64,000 nt of DNA from Adiantum capillus-veneris. Lineage: Eukaryota > Streptophyta > Polypodiopsida > Polypodiales > Pteridaceae. The notes under the pieces were generated by a model. The model was not told where the DNA came from, made no database searches, and was given only the letters and a program-made list of their open reading frames with translations. The DNA is taken from NCBI GenBank assembly GCA_014529385.2, contig CM043971.1, positions 24,716,769-24,780,768 on the forward strand, written 5' to 3'. The position numbers were made by a program, and so were the translations under genes. The stretch's first letter is position 1. Each line of letters starts with the position of its first letter. This document shows, piece by piece, positions 23,741 through 34,946 of this stretch.

Positions 23741-24655
23741 TGGACACACCCCACGACAACTAACTACTCAGAAGATTATCATTTTTTGTAATTATTCATT
23801 TATTGAGGAAACTTGATTTTCACCTTGTAAATATTGGGACTTACAAAAGTTTCCAAATTGTATCCCAGTTTTGATAGTTAGATGGAGTATATGGTTGATT
23901 TGGAACTTTAGGGTTTGAGAATTGTAAGGTATATATATCACTTTTTTACCTTAATGAAAAAACCCTTTTGTCAAGTTTAAGAAAAAGTCTGTGAGTGAGC
24001 GTACTGTGTACGAGAGAGAGTGTGAGCTTCATCTTGACGCTACGCGTGCACCAATGGTTGGAATCAAGTGGGGAGAAGTGCAATGTGTTGCCCCCGACAA
24101 GAGCTACGCATCGATACCTACATTGCATGCATACGATCCGGTTTTACGAGCTCCATCTACGAGCTTCATCTGGTGATTCGGTGAGCATACATTGTTCGAT
24201 TTTGCATTGCAGCATATCCACATGTTCACATTGAGTAGAGCTACACATTAGACACTTTAGATTTTGAAAACGATGACCTGTAAATTTTGGCCAAACATCC
24301 TACGCGATTCTGCACCAGGTGTTTTGGGTTGGGGTTTTGGTTCATAGACCTTAGGGAGAGTGACCTATTGGTGTTAGTAGGGTCTCCTTTAAGTTTTATG
24401 GCGTTTCGAGATTGTTTGATGGGTGTTCGGCTCTAGAAAGCGTCGTACAAAGTTTCCTCTTATGCACTCTTGAAGACTGTGACTTAGACTATTGGTAGAG
24501 ACCTCTGTAGGAATTAGTTAGGAGTCGGTCGAGTGTAGGTTGACACCTTATGCTTGCTTCCACGCGCCTGCGGGTCGAGCTTCATCCTTAGCTGACAAAT
24601 CTTGTTAGGTGAGTTCTCGTTGTGCTGACGTCCGTCGCGGCGTATCCGTCCAACA
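23741..24655 (+). mobile_element. LTR of a plus-strand Ty3/gypsy element (partner not in window)
   Basis: Begins TGGACACACCCC exactly where the minus-strand pol homology stops and ends CCAACA one base before a TGGCGCC primer site. A TATA run lies at 23930-23938. No second copy is visible in the window, so the left boundary rests on the broken homology and the TG start. Confidence 0.55.
23930..23938 (+). promoter_or_regulatory. TATA box in LTR
   Basis: GTATATATATC in the first quarter of the LTR, suitable for the U3 promoter of the element. Confidence 0.4.
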
Positions 24656-24656
24656 T

Positions 24657-24674
24657 TGGCGCCGCTGTCGGGGA
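24657..24674 (+). promoter_or_regulatory. Primer-binding site TGGCGCCGCTGTCGGGGA
   Basis: Closely resembles the TGGCGCCGTTGCCGGGGA site common in plant Athila/Tat elements (usually assigned to tRNA-Asp) and the site at 40921-40938. Confidence 0.8.
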
Positions 24675-25204
24675 CGAAAACCTTAGGTAGGTGACCGAAA
24701 CTAATCCTTGAGGATAGGGATTTTTGTCTTGCCAAGAGTCTCGTTTTACATTTAGATAGGATCAAAGGGTGGAGGACTCTCTAGGTCTTAGAGGGAGTCT
24801 AGGGAGTGTGAGTCTGCCTAGATCCTTCGACTTAGGTAGATTTAGGTAGACTGAGATAGTCTTAGGTAGTAATTGAGTTCTTGAGTAGGAGTTGGAGTGG
24901 TAGAAGCGGTGAGAGGAGAGCTTGAGAGTCCGAAGAGGCCAGAAAGCAACCAAAACACCATTATTACTATTTCACATGATGAGTAGGAGTAGAGTAAGTA
25001 GGACATCATGATTCAGGATCTAGAGCAGTTCATGCATGTATACTTGCTTGGTAAATACATCACAAGGTTGTAAAAGATGCAAAAAGACACAAAAGTGTGT
25101 TTGAAGGCTAAAGTGAAGTCCAAAAGTTACTGTGAGTGTTTCTGATAGAGCTGTAGAGCATCAAGAGCATTTATGTTAGAATTTTTTTTTAATTTCAAGC
25201 CAGG

Positions 25205-25228
25205 AGACGTCCTACGCGTAGGATGTCT
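25205..25228. repeat. 24-base palindrome, copy 1
   Basis: Half-site AGACGTCCTACG followed by CGTAGGATGTCT; one base differs from the perfect palindrome at 31089. Confidence 0.8.
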
Positions 25229-25634
25229 ACAGGCTAATCTGGTGGGAATTTTGGGATTTTGAGTTGACCAGTGTGTTTACCCTAATTTCAACTGGAAAGT
25301 GGAAATTTGACCATATCTTGACAGGATAAGGCCAGGTAGACTGAAATTGCCAGACATCCTACCCAATTTGTGCCAAAGCATTATTTTAAGACCAAAACCA
25401 TAAGATGGTTGCATGAGCATGACTTGCATGATATATTGAGTGACTGAGAGGGGTTTCATCTCATTTGGGTGAGAAAATTTGGGTTCAAAGCGGACTTTAG
25501 CACTTTTGACTGAAAAAGGCAAGAACAGCTAAAATTGGGTACTTTTGCACTCCAAACCAAAATCTAAGCATCCCACTGGGTTTCTAACATCAAAGGGAAG
25601 TTGTGGGTCAAGTTTGGGGTCAAACATGCCAAAC

Positions 25635-25658
25635 AGAAATCCTACGCGTAGTATGTCT
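25635..25658. repeat. 24-base palindrome, copy 2
   Basis: AGAAATCCTACG then CGTAGTATGTCT. The central TCCTACGCGTAG is intact and the arms have two changes. Confidence 0.75.
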
Positions 25659-25850
25659 TCTGTGTGATTTTGCACTCCAAACCAACTTTTGAGCATACCA
25701 AAGTGATCAGCAACTCAAGGGGAGACTGTGTTTTGAGGGGAGAGGGAGGAATTCAAAGGCTCCAAGGGAGAAAAGGGAAGTCAATGTCTGAGTGAGCATC
25801 CAAGTGCACTCAGGGGTAAGTCAAAGGTGGGCTCCAATGGGTAGTTCCAT

Positions 25851-25951
<101 letters not shown>

Positions 25952-25987
25952 TAGATTTTATTATCGTCCTCGGAGGTCAAATATGAC

Positions 25988-28900
25988 CTATGGGACCAAA
26001 GTTACATGTGATGTAGTATGTGTATGGCTGATGAGTGACTCTCGATGCTCCAAAATTGTAGTGATGAGAGTCGCAATGGAGAGCCCACACTTTGGCTGGG
26101 AGAGGAAAGTGTGTAGGTCTAAGTTATGGCTGAAAATGTGAGAGAAGCAAGTTCGGATGTGATCAAAAGCTGAGCACTCTAGTAGTGTGTGGTACTCAGA
26201 CTCTCGAACTTGCAGTGAGCATAATGTGCACAATCGATTTGACTCTTCTCCATTGCCCCAACGCCCTATCTCGCATCGAAGGAAATGGGAGCTAAGCCGA
26301 ATTGCTGCGATAGTGCGTATCGCGGACAAGGGAATAGGCTCAAGCATGTAAGTGTGAGTACGGTTTCCTCTCTCAGCGAAGAACATGGTTTTGTAGTTGG
26401 GGGCAATATAGGTGGTGTAATGTATGAAGCGTGACCCACCGGATTTCTCCCAAGCCGTAATACATTGGCGTTGTAGAAAAGCTTCATTCACTTGAGAGTC
26501 AATTGAAGCATCATGTAGCAAGTGTAATGCATCCCATCTCCCAAACCACTTCTTTATGTCTTGCATCCATCCCGTGCTCAAGATCTTGCTTTTATGCGTC
26601 TTTTGAACTTTTTTGCTTGCTTCCCATGCAATTGTAGGAAGTCGATGTGAGGGGTTTTGACGCATCTTTATTATGTACTCCACAACCCTTTCCATGCCCA
26701 TAACCTCAATTGGAAGAGATCCCGACTCAAGAAGTAGGAGCATATATGGTGTTTGTGTCTTAACTTGGAGAAAGTTTGTAAGAAAACGCTTTTGGACATT
26801 CTCAAACTCTTTCCAAGTAGACTTTGAGATGCTCCCACCCCACACTTCAACTCCATAAAGAAGAACCGGTGTCACCAATGCATCAAAAAGATACTTCTTG
26901 AGAACCCAACACTTGATGTTTCCCGCATTACACATGTTCTCAAATGCATAATATGCTCTCTTTCCCGCTTCCAAACGACGCATAGCACATTCATGACACT
27001 TGTGATTGGATGGAACCTCAAGGCCAAGGTACTTAAAGCTCTCAACAACTTCAAGTGTCTCGTTGTTGTACACAATGCATGGCTTCTCCTTATGGTTGGT
27101 TTTCACAAGCATAACCTTTGTTTTGGATTCATTTACAATCAGCCCACTATGCAAGCAAAAGTTCTCAAGGACAACCATAAGCTTTTGTGCATCTTCTAAA
27201 GTGTGTGCTAGAAGCACTACATCATCCGCATACAACAAAAGCATGATTACTGCATTGCAAATAGTGACCTCTTCAATGCCTTCTTCTTGCATAAAGTCAA
27301 GTACCATTTGTTCCAATTGATCGATGCATAGACCAAAGAGAGTTGGTGACAATGGACATCCTTGTTTAACCCCAATAGTGCTTACAAAAATTTCTGAAAT
27401 TTCTCTTCCCATGCGCAATTGACAAATCACCTTCTCATAGATTCGAGAAACCGCAAGCATAAACTCACTTGGCACTTGGAGTTCTTCCATCCTTCTCCAC
27501 AAATTGTTACGTGGAATCATATCAAAGGCTTTCTTAAAGTCCACAAAACAACAATACAATCGCTTGCCTTTCAACCGACTTTCCTCCATGAGAACACGAA
27601 GAGTGACAAGATGATCAATGGTGCTATGGCATCGACGAAAACCCGCTTGTCCCTTTGCACGCTTGTCATTCTCGTCAGCCCAATCACTCAATTTCATCTC
27701 CATTATGCACCCAAATAACTTTGCCATAAGAGACCCAATCATTATAGTCCGGTAGTTGCTTACATTCTTTACATCCCCTCCTTTATGCAAAGGCTTAACC
27801 CAATTAGTATTCCAATCATAAGGCATACCATGTTGAAGTGCAAGGTTGAACATATCACACATCCACTCACGGGTAAAATCTCCCGTCCATTTGATCATCT
27901 CCGGCTTGATACCTTGAAGATCTCCCGCTTTGCGAGTGGCCAACTTTTCAAGCCCACCGCATACATCCTCAATAGTAAAAAAAGATGGCATACATGGGAG
28001 TGAACCATAAAATGGCATTTTTTCAGTATTTTCTTGCTCATATAATTGCCTACAATGTGTGTGCATATCCACTAGACTCAAGTTACCAAAATTCTCAACC
28101 CGCTTGCCTCTCAAGTTTCTCCAAAATCTTCCACATGCATGTGCCTTTTCTTGGACTTGAAATTCTTGTTGCTTTACTTCCCATCTTCTTCTCTTCTTTT
28201 GAATCAATGCCTTGTATGTATGCAAATGACTTTGATAGTTGTCTTTGTCCATAGTTGCATCAAGCTTTATCAAGGACTTTCGAGCATCTTGACATTCTTT
28301 ATCAAACCACCTTTTGCGTGATCTATCTTTGTTGATACCATGGAGATGCTTTATGGCAAAGCATTCTTCCGCACAAGAACAAATAGCTTTCTTGAAAGCT
28401 TCCCATTTAGTTTCCAATGGTGCATCACATTGAAGCTTTGTCATCCATAATTTTTGCTCAACCATTTCAATGTACATTGGTGCCCGTTTGAAATCCATAC
28501 ATAGTGATAACTTCTCTTTCCTTTGGCTGAGATTATCATGCTTAGTTGCTTCTCCACATGAAAGGTCAATACATAAGGTGCGATGGTCGGATTCCGGGGT
28601 CCATTGAACAAACATAAAACTCTTTATGCGATACATGATGGCTTCAGAGAGTAGCATATAGTCAATCACACTATCCCCATTATGTCTTCTACATGTAAAT
28701 CCATTGGTTCCACTCCACAAAGATACACCATTGGCAATGAGCATACCCGTGCTATTACACATGTGTAAAAGTAACTTTCCATAGTGATCCGGCTCTTTCT
28801 CATCCATTGAAGTACGATCATACAAGTGAACTTCCTCCAACTCCCTTGAAATGTATGGCATATCAAATTGTTGAGTATCATGTTGCAATGTTTTTGTGCG

Positions 28901-29380
28901 AGCATTCATATCCCCAAATACAATAACATCACCTTCACCTTTGAAATAAGCAATGTCCTCTTCCAAATCAGAAAATGGTTGATCTCTATCCATGCAAGCA
29001 TAAAAGGGAGAATCATGATGAGGAATGTAGCAACCGGCTACAAAAATGGGTGCTCTTTTTGGTGTCATAATTTTCAGCCATACATAACGTTTGTACTTGT
29101 CATCTTTCACAATTGATACAAAATCTTCCAATCCTTTCTTAACCATACATGCTAACCCTCCTTGTCCTCTTCGTTGCTAGAGATTCTTTGACCACATCAA
29201 TGAATGTACATTGTAATCCTCGAAGTCGTTAATCCTTTGTGTATCATGCTCCCAAGTTTCAACAAGAAGTACAACATCGGCTTTGCTTGTTAGTTCATCA
29301 ATGCCAACCCCCGCATTCCATGGGTATCCATTACAATTCCAAAAGCATATTTTCAATTGTAACTCGGTCTCATAGGTCAT
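25988..29380 (-). pseudogene. LINE ORF2: AP-type endonuclease and reverse transcriptase, one nonsense codon
   Basis: The frame of 1,130 codons starts at ATG 29380 and ends at 25988, with a single in-frame TAG at 29177-29179 (codon 68). The endonuclease has WNCNG near residue 14, LLVETW near 40, GDMN near 155, DSVIDYMLLS near 237 and SDHR near 264. Reverse transcriptase has GFRRCHSTIDHL near 580, VDFKKAFDMIPR near 614, GVKQGCPLSPTLF near 670 and catalytic YADD near 718. A C-terminal zinc motif (CTLC...YHTLLEC) follows near 1075. ORF2 nicks the target and primes cDNA there. The clade cannot be fixed by eye. A product starting after the TAG would lack the first endonuclease strands. Confidence 0.9.
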
Positions 29381-29386
29381 GCATCC

Positions 29387-30337
29387 CTATTTGCTTGAGA
29401 GACTTGCCTCTTCCTTGGGCACATTTTCTTCATGAGAGATTTCCTTGTTTTTATTATTCTTTTCCTCATATGCCTTGCGATGCATATTTTGTTGCTTAAT
29501 AGTGCGATCTTCACATACAAAACATTTTGTATTCCTCAAATAGATCCAACTATTATCAAGGATAATCTTTCGCTTGGTCTCATCCGGCATGGTGCATACA
29601 ATTGGCCGTTCTCCCGAGCGAGGAGCTCCTTGCTTCCCCACTCTATGTGCTCCATAGACCATAACTCCGGACATGCCAAAGTGGGTTTTGAAGAAATCTT
29701 CAATAACAATGGCAAGAGAAGGAGGTGTCTCTAACTTCTCTTCGGGAATTCCATGAATAACAATGTTCTTGGAACGTCGCTCCCGTTCCTTCAACTCCTC
29801 CACATCTACATTCTCAACATTCTTTGTTTGAACCATAGCTTGCATGAGTGAGGAATTAGAAACCACATTGCTACCACATACATCAGCCCAAGACTTGTTT
29901 GTGCATACATTTTTCATGTCGCATACATCCCGGCTCATAGTGTCAAATTTCTCCTCTTTCAATACATGGTCATGCTCTACTTTGCTCATCCGCTCCTTCA
30001 AAGCATTCAAGTCCACAAGAGAGCGTTTACATTCCTTGACTTCCTCTTCAAGTTGCATCAAACGTGTTGTTTGCATCTCAAGTGTCCTCTTGAGATTCTC
30101 ATTCTCAACCACAAGTACCCTTAGTGTGCCATTCTCCATTGCAAGTGCTCGTAAGTCTTCGCCTTGTTTGTTTACGTTCTCTTGCAATGATACCAAGTAT
30201 GCCATGATCATGGTTTCCGATGTCGTTGGTTGGGTGGTTATGTTGCTCTCTCCACACTTAGGAGATTTTGGATCATTTTCCACAATGGTTGTGGACCTTG
30301 TTGAAGAAGAAGAACCCTTGCGAGTGCCGGAAGACAT
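29387..30337 (-). CDS. LINE ORF1: coiled-coil RNA-binding protein
   Basis: An intact 316-codon frame from ATG. The N-terminus is Ser/Thr-rich. Residues about 45-135 form a heptad-rich coiled coil (ALAMENGTLRVLVVENENL, LMQLEEEVKECKRSL). Residues about 185-285 look like the RRM-type domain of L1-like ORF1 proteins (RRSKNIVIHGIPEE, YGAHRVGK, RPIVCTMPDETKRKIIL). The C-terminus is Lys/Glu-rich. There is no CCHC knuckle, unlike many angiosperm L1 ORF1 proteins. ORF1 normally trimerises and coats the LINE RNA. It stops six bases before the ORF2 ATG, which would allow termination and re-initiation. Confidence 0.85.
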   Translation of the reverse strand: MSSGTRKGSSSSTRSTTIVENDPKSPKCGESNITTQPTTSETMIMAYLVSLQENVNKQGEDLRALAMENGTLRVLVVENENLKRTLEMQTTRLMQLEEEVKECKRSLVDLNALKERMSKVEHDHVLKEEKFDTMSRDVCDMKNVCTNKSWADVCGSNVVSNSSLMQAMVQTKNVENVDVEELKERERRSKNIVIHGIPEEKLETPPSLAIVIEDFFKTHFGMSGVMVYGAHRVGKQGAPRSGERPIVCTMPDETKRKIILDNSWIYLRNTKCFVCEDRTIKQQNMHRKAYEEKNNKNKEISHEENVPKEEASLSSK

Positions 30338-30561
30338 TGTATGTAAAATAGGAGATGAGAATCAATTTTGTTGAACCTGTTCACTTCGGAAATGCTGCTA
30401 CAGAAACGCCTTCCATAAGTCTGAAAATTTCTGTCTTTACATCAATGCGTAGAGGACTTCGTGCTCTTCGATTGAGGCTATAGATCACCCAAATCGGAGT
30501 TCGGATGAAGAAGTTATGATCAAAAGAGTGGACTGCTGTCTACTAGGTCAAAAAACGGCTG

Positions 30562-30565
<4 letters not shown>

Positions 30566-30629
<64 letters not shown>
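30566..30629. repeat. (GA)n microsatellite at the LINE 5' end
   Basis: 64 bases of uninterrupted AG, matching the tract at the other end of the LINE. Frames overlapping it are repeat artefacts. Confidence 0.9.
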
Positions 30630-30631
<2 letters not shown>

Positions 30632-30812
30632 CACGGGGTGAGGTCTTGAGGTTAAGGAGATGAGTCCCATGGGAAGTGAGTTTGATGAAGAGAGAGAGTA
30701 TGGCCAGGTAAAGCAAGCGGGAAAAGCAAGTGATGTGGGGATAAACACTATGCTTCCTCCACCTACTTAGTCGTGTGGGAACATATCCTAGAACTCTCTG
30801 GAAGGATGAAAA

Positions 30813-30836
30813 AGACATCCTACACGTAGGATGTCT
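30813..30836. repeat. 24-base palindrome, copy 3
   Basis: AGACATCCTACA then CGTAGGATGTCT; one central mismatch. Confidence 0.8.
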
Positions 30837-31088
30837 AAAGCAAGAAATTGAAGCGAGATATTGACAGTGGGCATAGCAAGGTGTTGTATAGCCTGAGGCA
30901 AGCCTCCTGGTCAATTTTGGCCCAAATTGGAGTTGATTAGACTGATCAAGATCAGCAACAGACTATCGGAACAGATTTCTGACCCATTGACCAGCTTATA
31001 GGTGTCCAAATCAAAAAGTAAAAACAATTGTGGGCTCAACACATCAAGGGGAATCCATAGTGCAAAAATCCAAGCAAAACAAAGCAGG

Positions 31089-31112
31089 AGACATCCTACG
31101 CGTAGGATGTCT
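31089..31112. repeat. 24-base palindrome, copy 4 (perfect)
   Basis: AGACATCCTACG followed exactly by its reverse complement CGTAGGATGTCT. Confidence 0.9.
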
Positions 31113-31327
31113 ACTGGGGCCTATCGAAGAGAAAATTTGACTGGGCTTAGACAATGAGATTCCATTTGGCTTAAGTGTTCTAGAACTTCTTCCAAAAGTG
31201 AATTTGGACCTTGTTTATCCATTTTGATGGAGCAAAGACTGAATTCAGACTTTTGCACGTAAATTGACCAACATCCGAGGGAAGTACAGTTCCAGAATAG
31301 CGGACCTAATCTAGAACATCAGTGGTG

Positions 31328-31334
31328 TATAAAA
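31328..31334 (+). promoter_or_regulatory. TATA box of the FCP1-like gene
   Basis: TATAAAA, about 165 bases before a strong splice donor (CAG then GTGAGT at 31494). It would start a short non-coding first exon. Confidence 0.4.
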
Positions 31335-31558
31335 TACAGTAGTGGTTGAGGTTAACTCTCCAGTTATACCAATCATTAATAAGATAATCTCTAGCAGATA
31401 AATGCTTTGATTCAATTGCCGAAATTAAACGCTTGTGTACAGGTATATTCAACAGCAAAACAAGAAGTTGTGCGGAGACAGATCCTTTGCCAGGTGAGTG
31501 GTTGGATTTGTGATAAATTGCATTGATAAGTTTGATAAATTGGAACATACATCTTTAG

Positions 31559-32485
31559 AGACCAGAAGGTGGCAGGTGACCAAAGTAGTTTAGTGTCCAC
31601 TGAGGAGAGTGTAACCCAGGCAAGGCTAGATCCACTAGCACCGATTATTGAGGAAGGTAGTGATACTGACACTTTGTCAGAAAAATCTTTCTCCATGATG
31701 GGTAGTCAACATCTAGGAGGTTTCACCTATGACGGACCAATGCCAGGAGGAAGCACCTCCCTAAATCCTTTGAATGATTCCAAGCTCACTATGATCTTCT
31801 TAGAGGGAACAAACTCGGGGGAGCCCTAGTCTACTCTGACTATTGAGGACGCAAGGGCATTTGTATCGAAGAGAGACAGTCTCAGAGATTGGAGATAATC
31901 CGAGTCTATGATGACGGAGATAGATTCCGAGACGAAAAGGGGAACCACTATCTGATAGTCAGTAACCCTGAAGATTACAACAGATATGGAGATAACGTGG
32001 TGAAAGGAAAAATGGTTTTAGAAGCTCAAGAACCTCCATCAAACATTGATCGGCCCGGAGGTATTTTTATGTATGATAAGAAAACAACCAAGACTTACCA
32101 TGCTTCCGTTTTGATTGGTTTGTAGATTAATGTGGAGGTGCAGGAAGCAAAAGTGCACGCCTGCGATAGTCAATTGTATGATACAAGGCTCCTTCATCCC
32201 CCCACTGACATATGCAAGATATCTATGGACACTTTTACAGAGTGTATAGGAGGGTACGCGATGGGACAACAAGAAACGAGTGTACTGGTTGTGGTTTGCC
32301 ACTAGAAGTACACAAAATCAGTGCAATGGTAAAACTGCAATGTGAGCGTACCTATCACCTAATCTACTTTGTTGTTGCATGCTCCGTGGGGACCGAATGT
32401 AGAGCTTCCACTTGCCAAGAGAGGATACCAGTTGAATGGTGTGGCAAGGTCACAGGGAAAGGATATCAAATCACACAGAGTTCTG
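31559..32485 (+). pseudogene. FCP1-like gene, 5' coding part (unrecognised domain)
   Basis: A 65-base intron (31494-31558, GTGAGT...TTTAG) may precede this. The first frame has LAPIIEEGSDTDTLSEKS and breaks at a TAG (31827). The next frame from about 31865 reads RVYDDGDRFRDEKGNHYLIV. A third holds a Cys-rich segment (NECTGCGLPLEVHK, CRASTCQERIPVEWCGK) running into a good splice donor, CTG then GTAAG at 32486. I recognise no known domain. Frame changes at about 31850 and 32130 may be decay or small unrecognised introns. The Cys pairs could bind zinc. It belongs to the following exons because the reading frame matches across the 32486-34255 intron. Confidence 0.45.
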
Positions 32486-34255
32486 GTAAGATAACGTTAA
32501 GGGATAGTTATCCAACCTTGATTCCTACACTAGCCCTGTGTATGCTAGTTAGCATAGAAGGTATGCTATCTAGCTTAGTGGGTATGGTGGCTAGCATATT
32601 GTGTATGATAGTTGGAAAACCTAGTTATGCTAGTTAGCATACTATGAGATATAGCTAGCATACATTGTCATGGTGGTAAGCATATTGTGTATGCTAATTA
32701 GCACAGCTAGTTATCCTAGCTAACATATAGTGAATACTAGCTAGCATTTTTTGTATACTAGTTAGCATACTGTGTATGCTAATAAGCATACCTTCTATGT
32801 TAGCTAACAAACTATGCATGCTAACTAGCAAAGAGAGTTTCCCAATTAGAAACAAAGTATGCTAATCAACATATTAAATATGCTAATTAGTGCACAATGT
32901 GCTAACTAGCAAATAGGGTATGTTAATTAGCATATTTAATATGCTAATTAACATACTTTTTAAGCTAGTTAGAACATTGTTTATGATGTCTAGCATGCAA
33001 GTATGCTAACTAGAAGAAAAGGTACTGAGTATGCTAATTAGCATACCTTTTCTTCTAGTTAGCATACTTGCATGCTAGCCATCAGACACAATGTTCTAAT
33101 TAACATAAAAAGTATGATAATTAGCATATTAAATATGTTAATGAGCATAACATGTTTGCTAGTTAGCACACACAGTGTGCTAACTATATAGGGTATGCTA
33201 ATTGGCATATTTAATATGCTAAGTAGCATACTTTTTTTGCTAATTAGAACACTGTGTATGATGGCTAGCATGCAAGTATGCTAATTAGAAAAAAGGTATG
33301 CTAATTAGCATGCATAAGCATACCTTTTTTCTAGTTATCATACTTGCATGCTAGCCATCATACACAATGTTCTAACTAGCATAAAAAGTAGCATATTAAA
33401 TATGCTAATTAACATACCCTATTTGCTAGTTAGCACACAGAGTGCTCTAACTAGCATACTTTTTATGCTAATTAGAACATTGTGTATGATGGCTAGCATG
33501 CAAGTATGATAACTAGAAAACAAGATATGATAATTAGCATACTCAGTATGCTAACTAGTATACCTTGTATGCTAGCTAGCATTTGGTGCATGCTAACAAG
33601 AATTCAAAGTTTAGTTAGCATACCTTCTTTGCTAGCTAGCATAATGTGTATGCTTGTTAGCATACCTCTATGCTAGTTAGCATACATTCTGAGCTAGCGA
33701 GCATAATGTGTATGCTAGTTAGCATACCTCTTTGTTAGTTATCGTAATGTGTATTTTAGTTAGGATTCACAGTATGCTAATTAGCAAAGATGGTATGCTA
33801 ATTAGCAAAGACATTATGTTAATTAGCATAACTTATAGCATACATGGTATGCTAAGTAACATACAACTGTATATGCTAATTAGAATACCATGTATGCTAA
33901 ATAACATAGCATGTATTCTAATTAGCACAACATTAGGGTAATAAGCATACCATTAGCATACACACAATTTTGCTAATTAAAATTTTATGTATGCTAATTA
34001 GCATACATTCTCTACTAGTTAGCATACACACTTCCTTGCTAGCATATTTTGTATGCTAGTTAGCATATTGCTCACGGTGGTTAGCACACTTTGTATACTA
34101 GTTAGCATAGTTAGCATAGACAATATGAATGTCTACAGGATATAGATGCCTACCATACATGGAATGCTACTTGTCACACTATGCATACAAGCAATCATAA
34201 TGGTATTGGATGAAAATTAACGTGTGAATGGAATACACAGATATCAATGGTGCAG
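32486..34255 (+). other. Intron filled by a palindromic repeat array
   Basis: Donor GTAAGATA at 32486 and acceptor AATGGTGCAG ending at 34255. Removing it joins a final G to GATGCGAA, giving Gly-Cys-Glu in one frame, so the junction is in phase. The interior is the array at 32520-34125. Confidence 0.55.
32520..34125. repeat. Palindromic minisatellite array 1
   Basis: About 1.6 kb of degenerate copies of TATGCTAATTAGCATA and GCTAGTTAGCATAC, roughly every 20 bases and readable on both strands because the unit is its own reverse complement. Larger inverted modules are superimposed: 32941-33127 folds around a palindrome at 33029-33046, and 33201-33412 around about 33308. Shared module words are ATGGCTAGCATGCAAGTATG and its reverse complement. 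Short frames inside are artefacts. Confidence 0.9.
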
Positions 34256-34790
34256 GATGCGAACCTGACAAGACACCTGACAATCAAAGGATAGAAGAGA
34301 AGCTCTGTAATGATGAATCTCATGAGCTAGATAGACAGCATGAAAGGGGAGATGTAATGCCACAGCATGCGACAGCGCACGAGGTTTCTACATATGGTAA
34401 AGAAACAAATGATGATGATGAATATTTTATCATGATTACTCATCCCAAACCCAAGCCCCCTATAGATGATCAAACAAGTGTCTCAGAGGAAACAATTAGG
34501 AGTGTTCAAGAGGAAGGTAGGAGTACTCAAGAGGAAGGTTTCAAGACTGACAGTGGGCTGATTGTGAAATACGCCGGTGATGACAGCCCCCTACAGGGTT
34601 TTGTAAACAAAGTGAAGTTAAAGAGAAAAGGTGGCCTGTAGCAGATTCTGGAAGATCCTGGGGACGAGAAATGTGCTACCCCTCCGAGCACCTTGGATGA
34701 CATAAAAGAACGTAGCAAAGGTGAAAAGAAAGCCATTCGCTCACGTTCTTGCAAGAAATTATGTTGAATCTATTCCCTGTTGTGTCCAAG
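34256..34790 (+). pseudogene. FCP1-like gene, middle exon
   Basis: Continues the frame from 32485 (CEPDKTPDNQRIEEKLCND), is rich in Glu, Asp and Ser (RSVQEEGRSTQEEGF) and looks disordered. A TAG at 34639 interrupts it, after which the same frame stays open (LEDPGDEKCATPPSTLDDIK). It ends at a donor, CCAAG then GTATGTAG at 34791, though in a different frame, so a frameshift lies near 34760. No function can be assigned to this segment itself. Confidence 0.5.
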
Positions 34791-34946
34791 GTATGTAGTG
34801 TTAGCAAGCTCCACACACTGTGGCATGTATCTCTCTAGATATTTATAATGGAGAAACTCTTTTCAATATTATTTTATTGTGAAACAGTTCAATAGTTTTT
34901 GCTTGTCCTTTATGATGTCTTTATTCAATACCATTCTGTGTCACAG

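Larger units (their letters stand above)
30630..31300 (+). other. Continuation of the retroelement leader right of the LINE
   Basis: No domain is visible. It contains two more palindrome copies (30813, 31089) and leader-like phrases, so it is probably the same leader that begins at 24675. Confidence 0.45.

Noticed and set aside
26671-28321. Plus-strand frames across the LINE
   Set aside because: Shadows of ORF2 on the other strand.
30543-30914. Frames with long Ser-Leu runs
   Set aside because: Translation of the (GA)n microsatellite.
32520-34125. Possible CRISPR-like array
   Set aside because: Units are degenerate, palindromic and without unique regular spacers; the setting is plant nuclear DNA.
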